A stretch of DNA of 64,000 nucleotides from contig CALYLO010000002.1 of NCBI GenBank assembly GCA_944800085.1, forward strand, positions 248,001 to 312,000, written 5' to 3'. This document shows positions 26,735-35,192 of this stretch, piece after piece. The translations under genes were made by a program, and so were the position numbers. The notes under the pieces were generated by a model. It was not told the origin of the DNA. It ran no database searches and was given only the letters and a program-made list of their open reading frames with translations. Positions within the stretch are counted from its first letter, which is position 1. Every line of letters begins with the position of its first letter. The DNA comes from Paenibacillus melissococcoides (lineage in GTDB: Bacteria > Bacillota > Bacilli > Paenibacillales > Paenibacillaceae).

Positions 26735-26881
26735 CCTTACAGCATTGACGAAACATAGCGATTTTAAACAAGGCCCCTTCAAAGAAGGTGGACCGGGCAT
26801 CTTATGGTCATTTCTCAGAAAATTGCTGCTTTTTAAAGACGATAATCGTTCATGAGTGCGTTTGGATTTTCACAGAAAAAA

Positions 26882-28271
26882 GAGTATGGCTGACCATTTG
26901 TCCAAGCTCAGTAAGGACGAGTTGGTCGCGCTTCTTGTCCATTTCTCTAACGAAATCACGGAAGTAGAGCGAGCGCTCTCGCTGAAATTTATGGACGCCG
27001 GTGAGAAGGAAAGTGTAAACCATTTTAAAAAAATGATTCGTAACTCTATTAAACAAAACTCTGATCGTTCTGGGTTTGTTGCTTATCGGAATGTTCCCAA
27101 GGCTGTCACGGGTGCCGAACAAATACTGAATAAAGCGGAGGAAGCGCTGGATAGCGGAAATTACGTTCGTGCTGCTGAAATTAATTTTTGCATTATCCAT
27201 GAGATGGGAGATTTGCTGCAGATGTGTGATGATTCCGGCGGAATCGTCGGAGGTATAATTCAGGAATGTCTAAACAATATTCATCGTATATCAGTTCAAC
27301 TAGAAAATAGCTCCTCTAAGGATAGAGCCGTCCTATTTCAACGAGTTCTCAAAGAGGTGCTCCATCCGAATACAAAGGGCTGGAATGAGTGGCAATTGTC
27401 TCTTCTGGAAAGTGCAAGTTATTTGATGGCCACTTCTGCGGAAAAGGATTTATGGGGTGAGTTGATCGCTAAATTAGAGGCGCATGAAAAAAGTCAATCC
27501 TTCTCCGGTACTTTTTTTACAGAGCATGCAGCTATACTTCGATACCAAGTCATTCAGAAGTTTGAAGGTGACAGTGTAGCATTGCAATTTTTACAAGACC
27601 ACCTCGACAATCCGCACTTTCGCAAAATGGCGATTGAAGATTCTATCAAGAGACAGGAATTTGATCGAGCGTTGGAGCTTGCCGAGCAAGGAGAACAACA
27701 AGACGCTGAAAAAGGCTACCGCGGTCTTGTTAAACAATGGGAGGAGTATCGCTTCGAAATTTATGGGCATACTCGTCAAGTGGATCTTCAAAAGAAGCTT
27801 GCAGAGGAATTCGCAGTGTCAGGGGATTATCATTATTATATGATGTTAAAAGAATTATACAGCAGAGATGAATGGGAAGAGGCATATGAGAGGTTATTAG
27901 CCAAATTGGAAGACGAATACAACAGGAATTGGCGAACGGAGTCCTTATATACCCGTGTGCTTATTGAAGAGAAGGAAACGGAGAAATTACTGAATTATGT
28001 CCGAAAGAACAAGCGGACGGTACTGGACTACTATCCATACCTCGTAAGTAAATATGCAGAAGAGGTCTTTGATTTATTTACACAAACCATCTCAGAGGAA
28101 ATCGCCCAGGCTTCCAATCGAAAACAGTATCAGAAAGGATGTAGAATGATTCGTGATCTCATGAAAGCAGGCGGGGCAGCCCATGCGGAAAAGGTTATTG
28201 AACAGTTGTGCACCACTTATCCCAATCGGCCTGCTCTTATCGATGAGCTGCGGAAGATTAAACGAGTCTGA
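26882..28271 (+). pseudogene. 3' part of a SWIM-zinc-finger-type or similar large protein gene, truncated by the IS
   Basis: A 460-residue mostly helical remainder begins MADHLSKLSKDELVALLVHF, immediately at the IS end and without a ribosome binding site. The acidic, helix-repeat character (RALELAEQGEQQDAEKGYRG, RLLAKLEDEYNRNWRTE) matches the C-terminal region of SWIM zinc-finger proteins of Bacilli (YwqB type). The zinc finger itself would lie upstream and is missing. Family assignment is moderate. The first in-frame ATG is at 26886. Confidence 0.6.
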
Positions 28272-28288
28272 TTCGGGGGATATCCAAT

Positions 28289-28390
28289 GTGACTACACCC
28301 GTAGAAGCCTGTGAGGCGTGGGTCATTCGGTATAATTTACATGGTAAAACGGTCTTCGATAAGTCCAGCGGTATGATGTCAAGTCCCTGA
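28289..28390 (+). pseudogene. Possible 5' remnant of a gene following the SWIM-type gene
   Basis: GTG at 28289 lies after GGGGGATATCC and reads 33 codons (VTTPVEACEAWVIRYNLHG...) before a stop. In related genomes an SNF2-type helicase gene often follows the SWIM gene, so this could be its truncated start next to the second IS110-type element. No helicase motif is present, so this is inference from position. Confidence 0.25.
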
Positions 28391-28531
28391 TTGATGAGAA
28401 TTGGAAAATTTCCTTGGCGTGCAGCAGGATCAATCCCAAAAAAGGTATCACCAAACTAGACCCAGTCGAAAATTAAGTAAAATACCATAATTTAACTGGG
28501 AATTAGAGAAGAAAATTCATGAGCCAAGGCA

Positions 28532-29776
28532 TTATTGCTCTGTCGGCTTCACCTTCCTTCTGGGCGTATAGAGTTGGTCGTTGCGTAGCAGCACATCGAC
28601 CAGACGCACAAGTTTTCTTGCCGTTAAGACGAGGGCACGTTTGTGTTGATGCTTAGGGACTTCATTGAATTTCTTCCGGTAGTACTCCCCGAATTCCGGG
28701 TCGCGGTTTTTTACCGAGTTGGCAGCTTCAACAAGGTAGTAGCGAAGGAATCGGTTGCCGGAACGAATGCGCTTTGTATCTTCCGCCTCGAAGGAGCCGG
28801 ATTGGTGCTTGCGCCACGTCAGACCCGCATACTTGGCCAAGGCGGCTTGATCCGTGAAGCGGTCGATGTCGCCGATCTCGGCCAGGATGCCTGCGGCATA
28901 GACCCGATCAATGCCCGGAATGGAACGGAGGCACTGGCTGCTGGAAATGCCGTCTAAAATGCGCTCAATCGCCTTGTCGAGCTCTTTAAGCTGACTCTGG
29001 ATGCTCCGGATCGACTGAATTGAGGTGCCCAGCACCAAATCAATGGAATCCTCGACAACCTTCGAGAGACGGTACGAGGCCCGAGCCGCCTTTTGAATAC
29101 AGCGGGCGACGTGTTCGGGATCGGGGAAACGATTTCTCCCCTTGTCCTTGAGATAGTCAGCCAAACGGGCGACATCCATATTCGCCATCTCATCCAGACT
29201 ATACTTTTCCGAGAGCATTTCCATGATGGCATGGCCGAACACGGAACTGTCCACCTCCGCGCGAAAAGCATTGCACTTGTAGAACAGATTTTGCAAAAAG
29301 TATTGCTTCTCGCGGGTAAGGTTGTGTACGAGATGGAATCGCATGCGAGTGAGCCGCTGCAAGGCGATGTACTGTTCCTGCATCACGATAGTCGTCGTGA
29401 GTCTGCCAAAACGCAGGCGGTCTGCAATGATCCAGGCATCGATGCGATCGGTTTTGTCCAGGTCGGCATAAGCGTCTTTGAATTTGTTAATCAGCTTCGG
29501 ATTAATGGTGAACACCTTGGCATTCAATTGTTGAAGGGCCTCATCCTCATGCAAGTACATGGCTGGATGCCAACTGTAGACGGATGTGGCTTCAAGCCCG
29601 ATATGAACCTCAGAGCAGGCTGTCTTGACCGCAGCAGAAATGATGCGATCCCGCAAGTAAGAAGCGCCGTGCAGATTGTTGGTGGTCTTGAAGGTCTCCA
29701 GGGTGTCGCCATCCGATTTCATCAAACAGGCTTCCAGTTCTTCGGAACTGACGTCAATACCGACAAAAAGCTTCAA
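28532..29776 (-). CDS. IS110-family transposase (second type)
   Basis: 414 residues in one frame. RuvC-like acidic residues are in VGIDVSSEE, GLEATSVYSW and DKTDRIDAW, and a C-terminal Tnp20 domain has LRSIPGIDRVYAAGILAEIG and QSGSFEAEDTKRI. TTG start at 29776 follows AAAGGAGGAATTC. Intact, so this element may be active. No relation to its neighbours. Confidence 0.9.
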   Translation of the reverse strand: MKLFVGIDVSSEELEACLMKSDGDTLETFKTTNNLHGASYLRDRIISAAVKTACSEVHIGLEATSVYSWHPAMYLHEDEALQQLNAKVFTINPKLINKFKDAYADLDKTDRIDAWIIADRLRFGRLTTTIVMQEQYIALQRLTRMRFHLVHNLTREKQYFLQNLFYKCNAFRAEVDSSVFGHAIMEMLSEKYSLDEMANMDVARLADYLKDKGRNRFPDPEHVARCIQKAARASYRLSKVVEDSIDLVLGTSIQSIRSIQSQLKELDKAIERILDGISSSQCLRSIPGIDRVYAAGILAEIGDIDRFTDQAALAKYAGLTWRKHQSGSFEAEDTKRIRSGNRFLRYYLVEAANSVKNRDPEFGEYYRKKFNEVPKHQHKRALVLTARKLVRLVDVLLRNDQLYTPRRKVKPTEQ

Positions 29777-30050
29777 GAGAATTCCTCCTTTCTATAAGGG
29801 ATTCAGGGAACGGACTCTCCGGACTGTCTCCGGCGCACTCGCCGATCAATCACCCTCGCATATGAGAACACGCTTCGGTTCACGAGCTGCCCCGACGCTG
29901 CTACAGTCGGGCATGAGTTGCCGAAGGGAACAGCCAGCGGGTAAGAAGTGCAAGCGAGTACCGGAGAAACAGACTTAAAAAGTAGATTGGACTACAGGAG
30001 GGAGACGAATTTCCCCGAATGGAACCCTAAGTTCCATTGTCCAGAGACAT
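29777..30050 (-). ncRNA. Candidate bridge RNA region of the second IS110-type element
   Basis: The non-coding stretch 5' of the transposase has several potential stems (for example GGACTCTCCGGACTGTCTCCGG and CCGACGCTGCTACAGTCGGG parts). Position matches the left-end bridge RNA of IS110-group elements. Not folded. Confidence 0.35.
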
Positions 30051-30192
30051 TCCGGAAAGTCCAGTCCCCATATTAATTTTCAATGTGCAAGCTGGAAATT
30101 TTGAAGGCATTCTATGTTTCTATAAAGGACTGGAAAAAGACTCAAAACTGCCTTCAGGAAATACTATACGAGGAGGCTCTAACATGAACACC

Positions 30193-30219
30193 AAGGACTG
30201 CTCCTCTTTGAGCAGTCCT
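30193..30219 (-). terminator. Hairpin after the tandem-repeat protein gene
   Basis: AAGGACTGCTC and GAGCAGTCCT form a 10-base perfect stem with a six-base loop, just downstream of the minus-strand gene ending at 30230. No T run follows, so termination would be weak. A 14-codon plus-strand frame (30184-30228) with GAGGAGG upstream also spans it. Confidence 0.35.
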
Positions 30220-30229
30220 CGCAGCTAAT

Positions 30230-30952
30230 TCAAAAAGTTATAGTGGCTCTCCAAGACCCTCCGCCTTGCGTACATGTGTAAGTGCCTGTAACCGTTCTGC
30301 CGTCCCCAGCGATGGTGCCGGTGTAGTCGCAGTTATTTCCATCGCTGCTGTTTCTACGCAAAACCTGGACGTTGTTGCCGAATATGTTGATCGTCAATAC
30401 AGCCGTAATATCCGGTGCTCCAGGCATAGTCCATCTTGCATCGAAAATGTTGGTGTTTCCCCGGCGCCGCCACACCCCATTCCAGCCGCCTTCTTGTTCA
30501 TACCAGACCCTGCCCAAATCGATTCTCGCGCGCCGAATGATTGTGGCCGTCCAAGTGCCTCCTCCTCGGATACATCGATAAGTCCCGCTAACCGTACGCC
30601 CATCTCTGGAGAGTGTTCCTGTGTAGGCACAGTCATTTCCGTCGCTGCTGTTTTGCCGGAGGACAAAAACAAAATTTCCGAATATATAGATCGTTAAAAC
30701 AGCTGTTATAGCCGGAGCTCCAGGCATAGTCCATCTGGCATCGAAGATGTTGCTGTTCCCCCGCCTGCGCCACACCCCGCTCCACGGGCCTTCTTGTTCA
30801 TGCCATTCAATGCCCAAATCTTGCTGTCGAAATGGGACGCCGGATATGTCGGAAGGATAATCAAGTTGATAATACCCATCAAATTGACCGTAACCATACG
30901 GGTCGTAACCGGATGGAGCGTAATTGGATTGACCGAAATCGTATTGATACAT
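30230..30952 (-). CDS. Protein with two tandem Trp/Gly-rich domains, unknown function
   Basis: 240 residues. After a Tyr/Gly/Gln-rich leader (DFGQSNYAPSGYDPYGYGQ) come two copies of a domain of about 90 residues that share GVWRRRGN, NIFDARWTMPGAP, ITAVLTI, NSSDGN and DGRTVSGTY-type strands. The alternating strand pattern suggests a beta-sandwich or beta-barrel repeat. No signal peptide is seen. Start after GAAGGAG is clear. I do not recognise the family; a ligand-binding or surface role would be a guess. Confidence 0.75.
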   Translation of the reverse strand: MYQYDFGQSNYAPSGYDPYGYGQFDGYYQLDYPSDISGVPFRQQDLGIEWHEQEGPWSGVWRRRGNSNIFDARWTMPGAPAITAVLTIYIFGNFVFVLRQNSSDGNDCAYTGTLSRDGRTVSGTYRCIRGGGTWTATIIRRARIDLGRVWYEQEGGWNGVWRRRGNTNIFDARWTMPGAPDITAVLTINIFGNNVQVLRRNSSDGNNCDYTGTIAGDGRTVTGTYTCTQGGGSWRATITF

Positions 30953-31127
30953 TGATTTTTCTCCTTCGTTGTAACTATTTTACATTATATTATGCTGGGG
31001 ATTCGCCTATGGTACCTACAGCCGCCTATTTTGGGCATTCATACACTTTCGATAAGGGAACAGAATCGGCGGCAGCGGTAATAACCGGTTAACTTATATA
31101 TATCGTTAATCAGATTAATTATCTGCG

Positions 31128-31239
31128 TGAAGCCACCGAAGCCATGTAACTATCGGTAGTCTAGCCAGCCGATAGCAGATAGTCGTCTGCTTCAGCGTAA
31201 ATTTTCGAACAGGGGTTCGAATCCCCCCCGTCTCCACCA
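31128..31239 (+). ncRNA. tmRNA (ssrA) 3'-end-like fragment, possible attachment site
   Basis: GGGGTTCGAATCCCCCCC then GTCTCCACCA reproduces the T-arm and acceptor end of bacterial tmRNA. An intrinsic terminator follows at once. No matching 5' half (GGGGACG or similar) or tag reading frame is found upstream, so this is a 3' fragment. Fragments like this are left when integrative elements insert into ssrA. Its left limit is approximate. Confidence 0.5.
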
Positions 31240-31242
31240 TGA

Positions 31243-31271
31243 AAAACCCGACTGCATGAGGTCGGGTTTTG
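31243..31271 (+). terminator. Terminator after the tmRNA-like fragment
   Basis: AAAACCCGAC (31243-31252) pairs with GTCGGGTTTT (31261-31270). Confidence 0.75.
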
Positions 31272-31369
31272 CTTTACTCCTTCGTATTTTCTGTTAGAAT
31301 GTTATTAAGTTATTACATTAGTAAGGTATAATTTTGTACGCTTGGATCATACTATGAGGAGAGAACATT

Positions 31370-31672
31370 ATGATGAATGGTGTGGTCAATATGGAAAAAG
31401 ACCGTGACACAACGAAGAGGACTCGATACGCTCGCAAAATAGGCCGAATGGGCAATAGTTTAGGGATTAGTTTACCAAAGAGACTTGCAGAAAAAATGAA
31501 TGTTACACAGGGTGACGAGATTGAATTTTTCGAAAATGACCAGGGAGAAATCGTCATCAAAAAGGTTTGGAAATCGAATTTGCCTGAACATGTGCGGCCT
31601 GAAGTGTTAGAAGCATTTTATGATGTTTTTCATGAGGATAAGGACATATTTAATGACCTAAGGGACCGATAA
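31370..31672 (+). CDS. AbrB/MazE-type antitoxin of a Doc toxin pair
   Basis: 100 residues. The SpoVT/AbrB-like DNA-binding fold is visible in RKIGRMGNSLGISLPKRLAE followed by GDEIEFFENDQGEIVIKK. The acidic C-terminus (EVLEAFYDVFHEDKDIF) would neutralise the toxin. ATG at 31370 follows GAGGAGAGAAC; TATAAT at 31327-31332 may be its -10. Its stop is directly followed by the toxin start (TAA ATG), a typical toxin-antitoxin layout with antitoxin first and probable autorepression. Confidence 0.82.
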   Translation: MMNGVVNMEKDRDTTKRTRYARKIGRMGNSLGISLPKRLAEKMNVTQGDEIEFFENDQGEIVIKKVWKSNLPEHVRPEVLEAFYDVFHEDKDIFNDLRDR

Positions 31673-32065
31673 ATGGTAAAGTATTTGACTAAAGAAGAAG
31701 TGGTGGCCGGACACTACTTCATGATGAAGCAGATGCGCGATATGGAACAAGCGGGCGTTAAAGATCATTCTCTTCTTGAATCTGCCGTTTATAGGCCGGA
31801 GCAAAGTGTATTTGGCGAGGATGCGTATCCAACATTATTTGAGAAAGCAGCTGCGTTGGGTGATTCTTTGGCTAAAAACCATTGCTTTCATAATGGCAAT
31901 AAACGAACGGCTTATTTATCTGTAAAATCATTCCTTAAAATTAATGGCTATCATCTAAAAATGGAACGGGAATTTGCGGTGAATTTCATGGTAGACATTG
32001 TGAATGGGAAATATTCTATTGCAGATATGGCTCAAATTTTTGCAGAAAATTGCATCAAAATGTAA
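31673..32065 (+). CDS. doc: Doc-family (Fic fold) toxin
   Basis: 130 residues. The Fic/Doc motif is HCFHNGNKRTA (consensus HxFxxGNKRTA), with the catalytic His and the anion-binding GNKR. Doc toxins phosphorylate EF-Tu and stop translation. The start is fused to the antitoxin stop, so translation is coupled. Located next to a tmRNA-like fragment, consistent with a mobile-island cargo. The usual Cys or Pro at position two of the motif is Cys here. Confidence 0.85.
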   Translation: MVKYLTKEEVVAGHYFMMKQMRDMEQAGVKDHSLLESAVYRPEQSVFGEDAYPTLFEKAAALGDSLAKNHCFHNGNKRTAYLSVKSFLKINGYHLKMEREFAVNFMVDIVNGKYSIADMAQIFAENCIKM

Positions 32066-32089
32066 GATGGGGCGGCGGGGATATCTAGC

Positions 32090-32331
32090 TGTTTATTTGA
32101 CGATTACGGAAGCAGCGCAGACCTGTATTCTTAATATCATTAAAGGCCGGTTGTACCCGGATAGAAAAACGATGAATCCGACTTATGAGCCGTATTCGAC
32201 CAAGCAATATCCACAACGATATTTATACGGCGGTTGATTTCACGGAAATAGTAGGGGCCGGCTTGCCAACGATCTATCATGTGGAATATACCATCGAGAA
32301 TTATCGCATTATCGAACCGGTTATTTCGTAA
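32090..32331 (+). pseudogene. Decayed coding remnant, unknown protein
   Basis: Protein-like segments occur in different frames: TITEAAQTC near the start and then IYTAVDFTEIVGAGLPTIYH leading to NYRIIEPVIS and a stop. No single frame is open, so this is a broken gene or two. No family recognised. Confidence 0.35.
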
Positions 32332-32555
32332 CGCTACCGCGAATGGAAGCGACGCAATCATTCCAGAACACTTTAGATTATTTTGAAAAGGGGTTATATC
32401 CCCTGCCAATCGCTTGTATGGTACCGTCAATTTCGTCCTCTATGACGCCTTTGGCGGTACTTTTGCGTTCAAAGAATGTTGCCCCTGTACGTTTGCCGAT
32501 TCCGAACAACCCGTGTATTTTACCCAAATTCACCATGCAGCCAATTTGCTCGAAA

Positions 32556-32586
32556 TGAAACCTCCCTCCCCATTTTCCTGTATTAT
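32556..32586 (+). promoter_or_regulatory. Candidate ECF-sigma (SigW-like) promoter of the psp operon
   Basis: TGAAAC (32556-32561) followed after about 18 bases by GTATTA resembles the ECF -35 element with a related -10. B. subtilis pspA is a SigW target with a TGAAAC motif. A sigma-A -10 TATTAT at 32581 also overlaps. Confidence 0.45.
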
Positions 32587-32622
32587 AAGATAAGATGGAA
32601 TTTTTGCGAGGGGGAGCGCAGC

Positions 32623-33306
32623 ATGGGAATCTTGTCGAGGTTCAGGGATATTATGGCCAGCAATGTGAATGCTTTTTTGGATAAGGCGGAAGACCCGGAG
32701 CAGACGATTGATCAGTATATGCGGAGCTTGAACCAGGACCTGGGCAAGGTGAAGGCGGAGACGGCTTCGGTGCTGGCGGACGAGGGAAGGGCTCGCAGGG
32801 CGTTGGATGAATGCAATGCCGAGATCCGCAAGCTCCAGCGTTACGCGGAGAAGTCCGTGGAAGCCGGCAAGGAAGAGGATGCGGTCAAGTTTCTCGAGAG
32901 GAAGGCAGCGCTGGCAGGAAAGCAAAGTGAATTGCATACGGCCTATGAATTGGCTTCGGCCAACGCCGCAAAGATGAAGCAAATGCAGGAGAAGCTGGTG
33001 TCGGATATCGGCCGGCTGGAAGCGCGGCATGCGGAGCTGAAAGGGAAGCTGGCGGCTGCGAAAATAAATTCAGGCGGCTCTTCCCCGGGCGATGTCAATG
33101 CCTCGTTCGATGCCCTGGAGGAGAAGGCGAATCGCGCCCTCGATGAAGCGATGGCTCTGGCCGAGCTTCGGGCAGGAGCGAAGGAAGACGATCTGGATGA
33201 CCTGATTGCGCAATTGGAGAAGGACATGCGCAAGAATGCAAAACCGTCCACCAATGCGGAAGATGAATTGGCTGCACTCAAAGAGAAAATGAACAAGAAG
33301 GAATAA
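32623..33306 (+). CDS. pspA: Phage shock protein A (PspA/IM30/LiaH family)
   Basis: 227-residue peripheral membrane protein that oligomerises to protect the inner membrane under stress. Seen: MGILSRFRDIMASNVNAFLD, the family start, and then long coiled-coil helices rich in E, K and A (EEDAVKFLERKAALAGKQ). Start after GAGGGGGAGCG; an upstream in-frame extension from 32476 is not supported. It heads a co-directional run with three Ydj-type genes, the same order as in B. subtilis (pspA-ydjG-ydjH-ydjI). Confidence 0.92.
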   Translation: MGILSRFRDIMASNVNAFLDKAEDPEQTIDQYMRSLNQDLGKVKAETASVLADEGRARRALDECNAEIRKLQRYAEKSVEAGKEEDAVKFLERKAALAGKQSELHTAYELASANAAKMKQMQEKLVSDIGRLEARHAELKGKLAAAKINSGGSSPGDVNASFDALEEKANRALDEAMALAELRAGAKEDDLDDLIAQLEKDMRKNAKPSTNAEDELAALKEKMNKKE

Positions 33307-33333
33307 GGGCTTCTTTGTAATAGGGGTGAGCAG

Positions 33334-34371
33334 ATGCCGGTTATCGAATATAAATGCCCGAACTGCGGCAGCGGGATGGAGTTCAATGCGGAAACGGGAA
33401 TGCTAGCCTGCCGCAGCTGCGGAAGGGAAGACAATATCGAGCAACTTCCCGATCCTTTGATGAAGCAAGTGTTTTCGGATGAAGATAAGACCAAGGAATA
33501 TCACTGCAATAGCTGTGGTGCCGTCATTATGACCGACGCGGAGACGAGCGCAACGAACTGCAGCTTCTGCGGCTCGGCTGTCGTGCTCGGCGATCGGCTG
33601 ACCGGGGAGCTGGCACCGGCGAAGATTATTCCGTTTTCCATCAGCAAGGAACAAGCGATGAAGGCGTTCCGCAAATGGTGCCGCGGCGGCCTGGTGACGC
33701 CACGCGGGTTTATGACGGCGGATCGAATCAAAGGAATCACGGGGTTGTATGTGCCGTTTTGGCTGTATGATCTGCATAATGAAGTCGAGGCGTATGCCCG
33801 GGCCACGAGAGTGAGCACGTATACATCGGGAGATTACGAGTATACCAAAACGGATTATTATGATATATATCGAGAAATCCATCTCGATTACGTAAGGGTG
33901 CCGATTGATGCATCCAAGAAAATGAATGATGAACTGATGGATAAATTGGAGCCTTTTCCTTATCATAAGCTGGAAAGCTTCAAGACGCCGTATCTGGCCG
34001 GTTACATTGCCGAAAAGTACAGCTATAACGAGGAACAACTCTACCCCCGGGTGAAACATAAGGTAGAAGAATATATCCACTCTTATATTAAATCTACGGT
34101 GTCGGGATATACGACCGTGAGCTATACCGATGTCGACATTGATACCGAACTGGAGCGTGCCGATTATGTCCTGCTTCCGGTATGGATGGTGAACTACGAC
34201 TACAATAAAAAGGAGTACACGTTTGCCATGAATGGCCAGACGGGCAAGGTGGTCGGCAAGCCACCGATTAGCAAAGGGAAAGTGGCCGCATGGTTTGCCG
34301 GGATTTCGGCCGCCTCCTTCCTCGTCATGCACACGGTGTCCTCCTTGATTTTGGGAGGTGGATTGTGGTGA
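33334..34371 (+). CDS. ydjG: Zinc-ribbon protein of the psp locus (YdjG type)
   Basis: 345 residues. Two N-terminal zinc ribbons (YKCPNCGSGM with LACRSCGRE, and YHCNSCGAV with CSFCGSAV) are followed by a beta-rich cytoplasmic domain (GLYVPFWLYDLHNEVEAY) and one C-terminal membrane helix (AAWFAGISAASFLVMHTVSS). It is the YdjG partner of a PspA-YdjI membrane-stress complex. Its stop overlaps the GTG of the next gene. Confidence 0.85.
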   Translation: MPVIEYKCPNCGSGMEFNAETGMLACRSCGREDNIEQLPDPLMKQVFSDEDKTKEYHCNSCGAVIMTDAETSATNCSFCGSAVVLGDRLTGELAPAKIIPFSISKEQAMKAFRKWCRGGLVTPRGFMTADRIKGITGLYVPFWLYDLHNEVEAYARATRVSTYTSGDYEYTKTDYYDIYREIHLDYVRVPIDASKKMNDELMDKLEPFPYHKLESFKTPYLAGYIAEKYSYNEEQLYPRVKHKVEEYIHSYIKSTVSGYTTVSYTDVDIDTELERADYVLLPVWMVNYDYNKKEYTFAMNGQTGKVVGKPPISKGKVAAWFAGISAASFLVMHTVSSLILGGGLW

Positions 34372-35165
34372 GAAGGAAGAGAGCGACCCTCGCCTTCCTG
34401 TTCTTCTTCCTCATGATGCTGGCCATCCCGATGGATACCATTGCGGGCGAAGCGGCTGCCACGAAGGAAAAGCAGTTGATTTTCGATACAGCGGAGCTGC
34501 TTACTTCGCAGGAGGTTGAAGAGCTGAACGCGTTGGCGAATCAATACGGAGCTGAGAGGGAAACGGACTTTATTATTGTTACGATCAGCGGCCCGGAAGC
34601 TTATGACGTGAAGAAAATGACACAGGATTTCTACGATAATTATGGACCCGGCTACGATAAGCCGCATGGCAATGCCGCCATTTTGATGGTGGATATGACG
34701 CATCGGGAAGTGTACTTGGCCGGATTTTATAAAGCGGAGACCTATCTCGATGATGACAGAATGGACAAAATACGAAGCAAGATATCCTCGTATATGTCAG
34801 ACGGCGACTATAAGCTCGCCTTTCAAAAATATATCCAATTAGCACATAAATATATGGGATTCCGTCCAGGGGTGAACCCGGATAATCTCTTGTTCAATAC
34901 GTGGGTGCAATTAGGGATCGCGGTGGTCATCGGAGGGGGCATCGTTACCTTGATGGTCCGTCATTCCGGCGGCCGGGTTACTGTGAATTCCCGGACCTAC
35001 GAGAACGCCAGCACTTCGGGCGTGGTCGCTCACGAGGACAGGTATCTTCATACCAGCACCACGAGACGGAAGATCGAACGGAGCAGCAGCAGCGGCTCAA
35101 GCGGCGGAGGCGGAGGAACCCCGTCAGGGGGCCATTCGCATAGCGGCAGCAGAGGATCGTTTTAG
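34368..35165 (+). CDS. ydjH: TPM-domain membrane protein of the psp locus (YdjH type)
   Basis: 265 residues. N-terminal signal or anchor (TLAFLFFFLMMLAIPMD), then a TPM domain (LLTSQEVEELNALANQYG, IILM-like AAILMVDMTHREVYLAGF), a membrane helix (LGIAVVIGGGIVTLMV) and a Gly/Ser/His-rich tail. GTG at 34368 overlaps the ydjG stop (GTGA); a GTG one codon earlier is also possible. The order matches B. subtilis ydjG-ydjH-ydjI. Confidence 0.82.
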   Translation: MRRKRATLAFLFFFLMMLAIPMDTIAGEAAATKEKQLIFDTAELLTSQEVEELNALANQYGAERETDFIIVTISGPEAYDVKKMTQDFYDNYGPGYDKPHGNAAILMVDMTHREVYLAGFYKAETYLDDDRMDKIRSKISSYMSDGDYKLAFQKYIQLAHKYMGFRPGVNPDNLLFNTWVQLGIAVVIGGGIVTLMVRHSGGRVTVNSRTYENASTSGVVAHEDRYLHTSTTRRKIERSSSSGSSGGGGGTPSGGHSHSGSRGSF

Positions 35166-35192
35166 AGAATTAGCGAAAAGGACGGGATGAGG

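Larger units (their letters stand above)
25305..26881 (+). mobile_element. IS110-family insertion sequence, copy 1
   Basis: The maximal region shared with the copy at 48945-50521 is 1577 bp in both, with only a handful of base differences. Layout: 270 bases of non-coding left end, a transposase in two frames, 147 bases of right end. No terminal inverted repeats or target duplication are evident, as usual for the IS110 group. Flanks are the kinase remnant on the left and a truncated plus-strand gene on the right. Confidence 0.88.
28500..30050 (-). mobile_element. Second type of IS110-family element (approximate ends)
   Basis: Contains a 414-codon IS110-type transposase unlike the one in the 1577-bp element. 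The ends cannot be placed because only one copy is in the window; coordinates are estimates. The non-coding side upstream of the transposase (29777 to about 30050) is GC-rich and structured. Confidence 0.5.

Noticed and set aside
30980..31130. A tmRNA 5' half at GGGGATTCG (near 30994)
   Set aside because: It lacks the GGGG-ACG/GCGTTACGGATTCGAC pattern, and no tag frame ending in ALAA is found before the 3' fragment.
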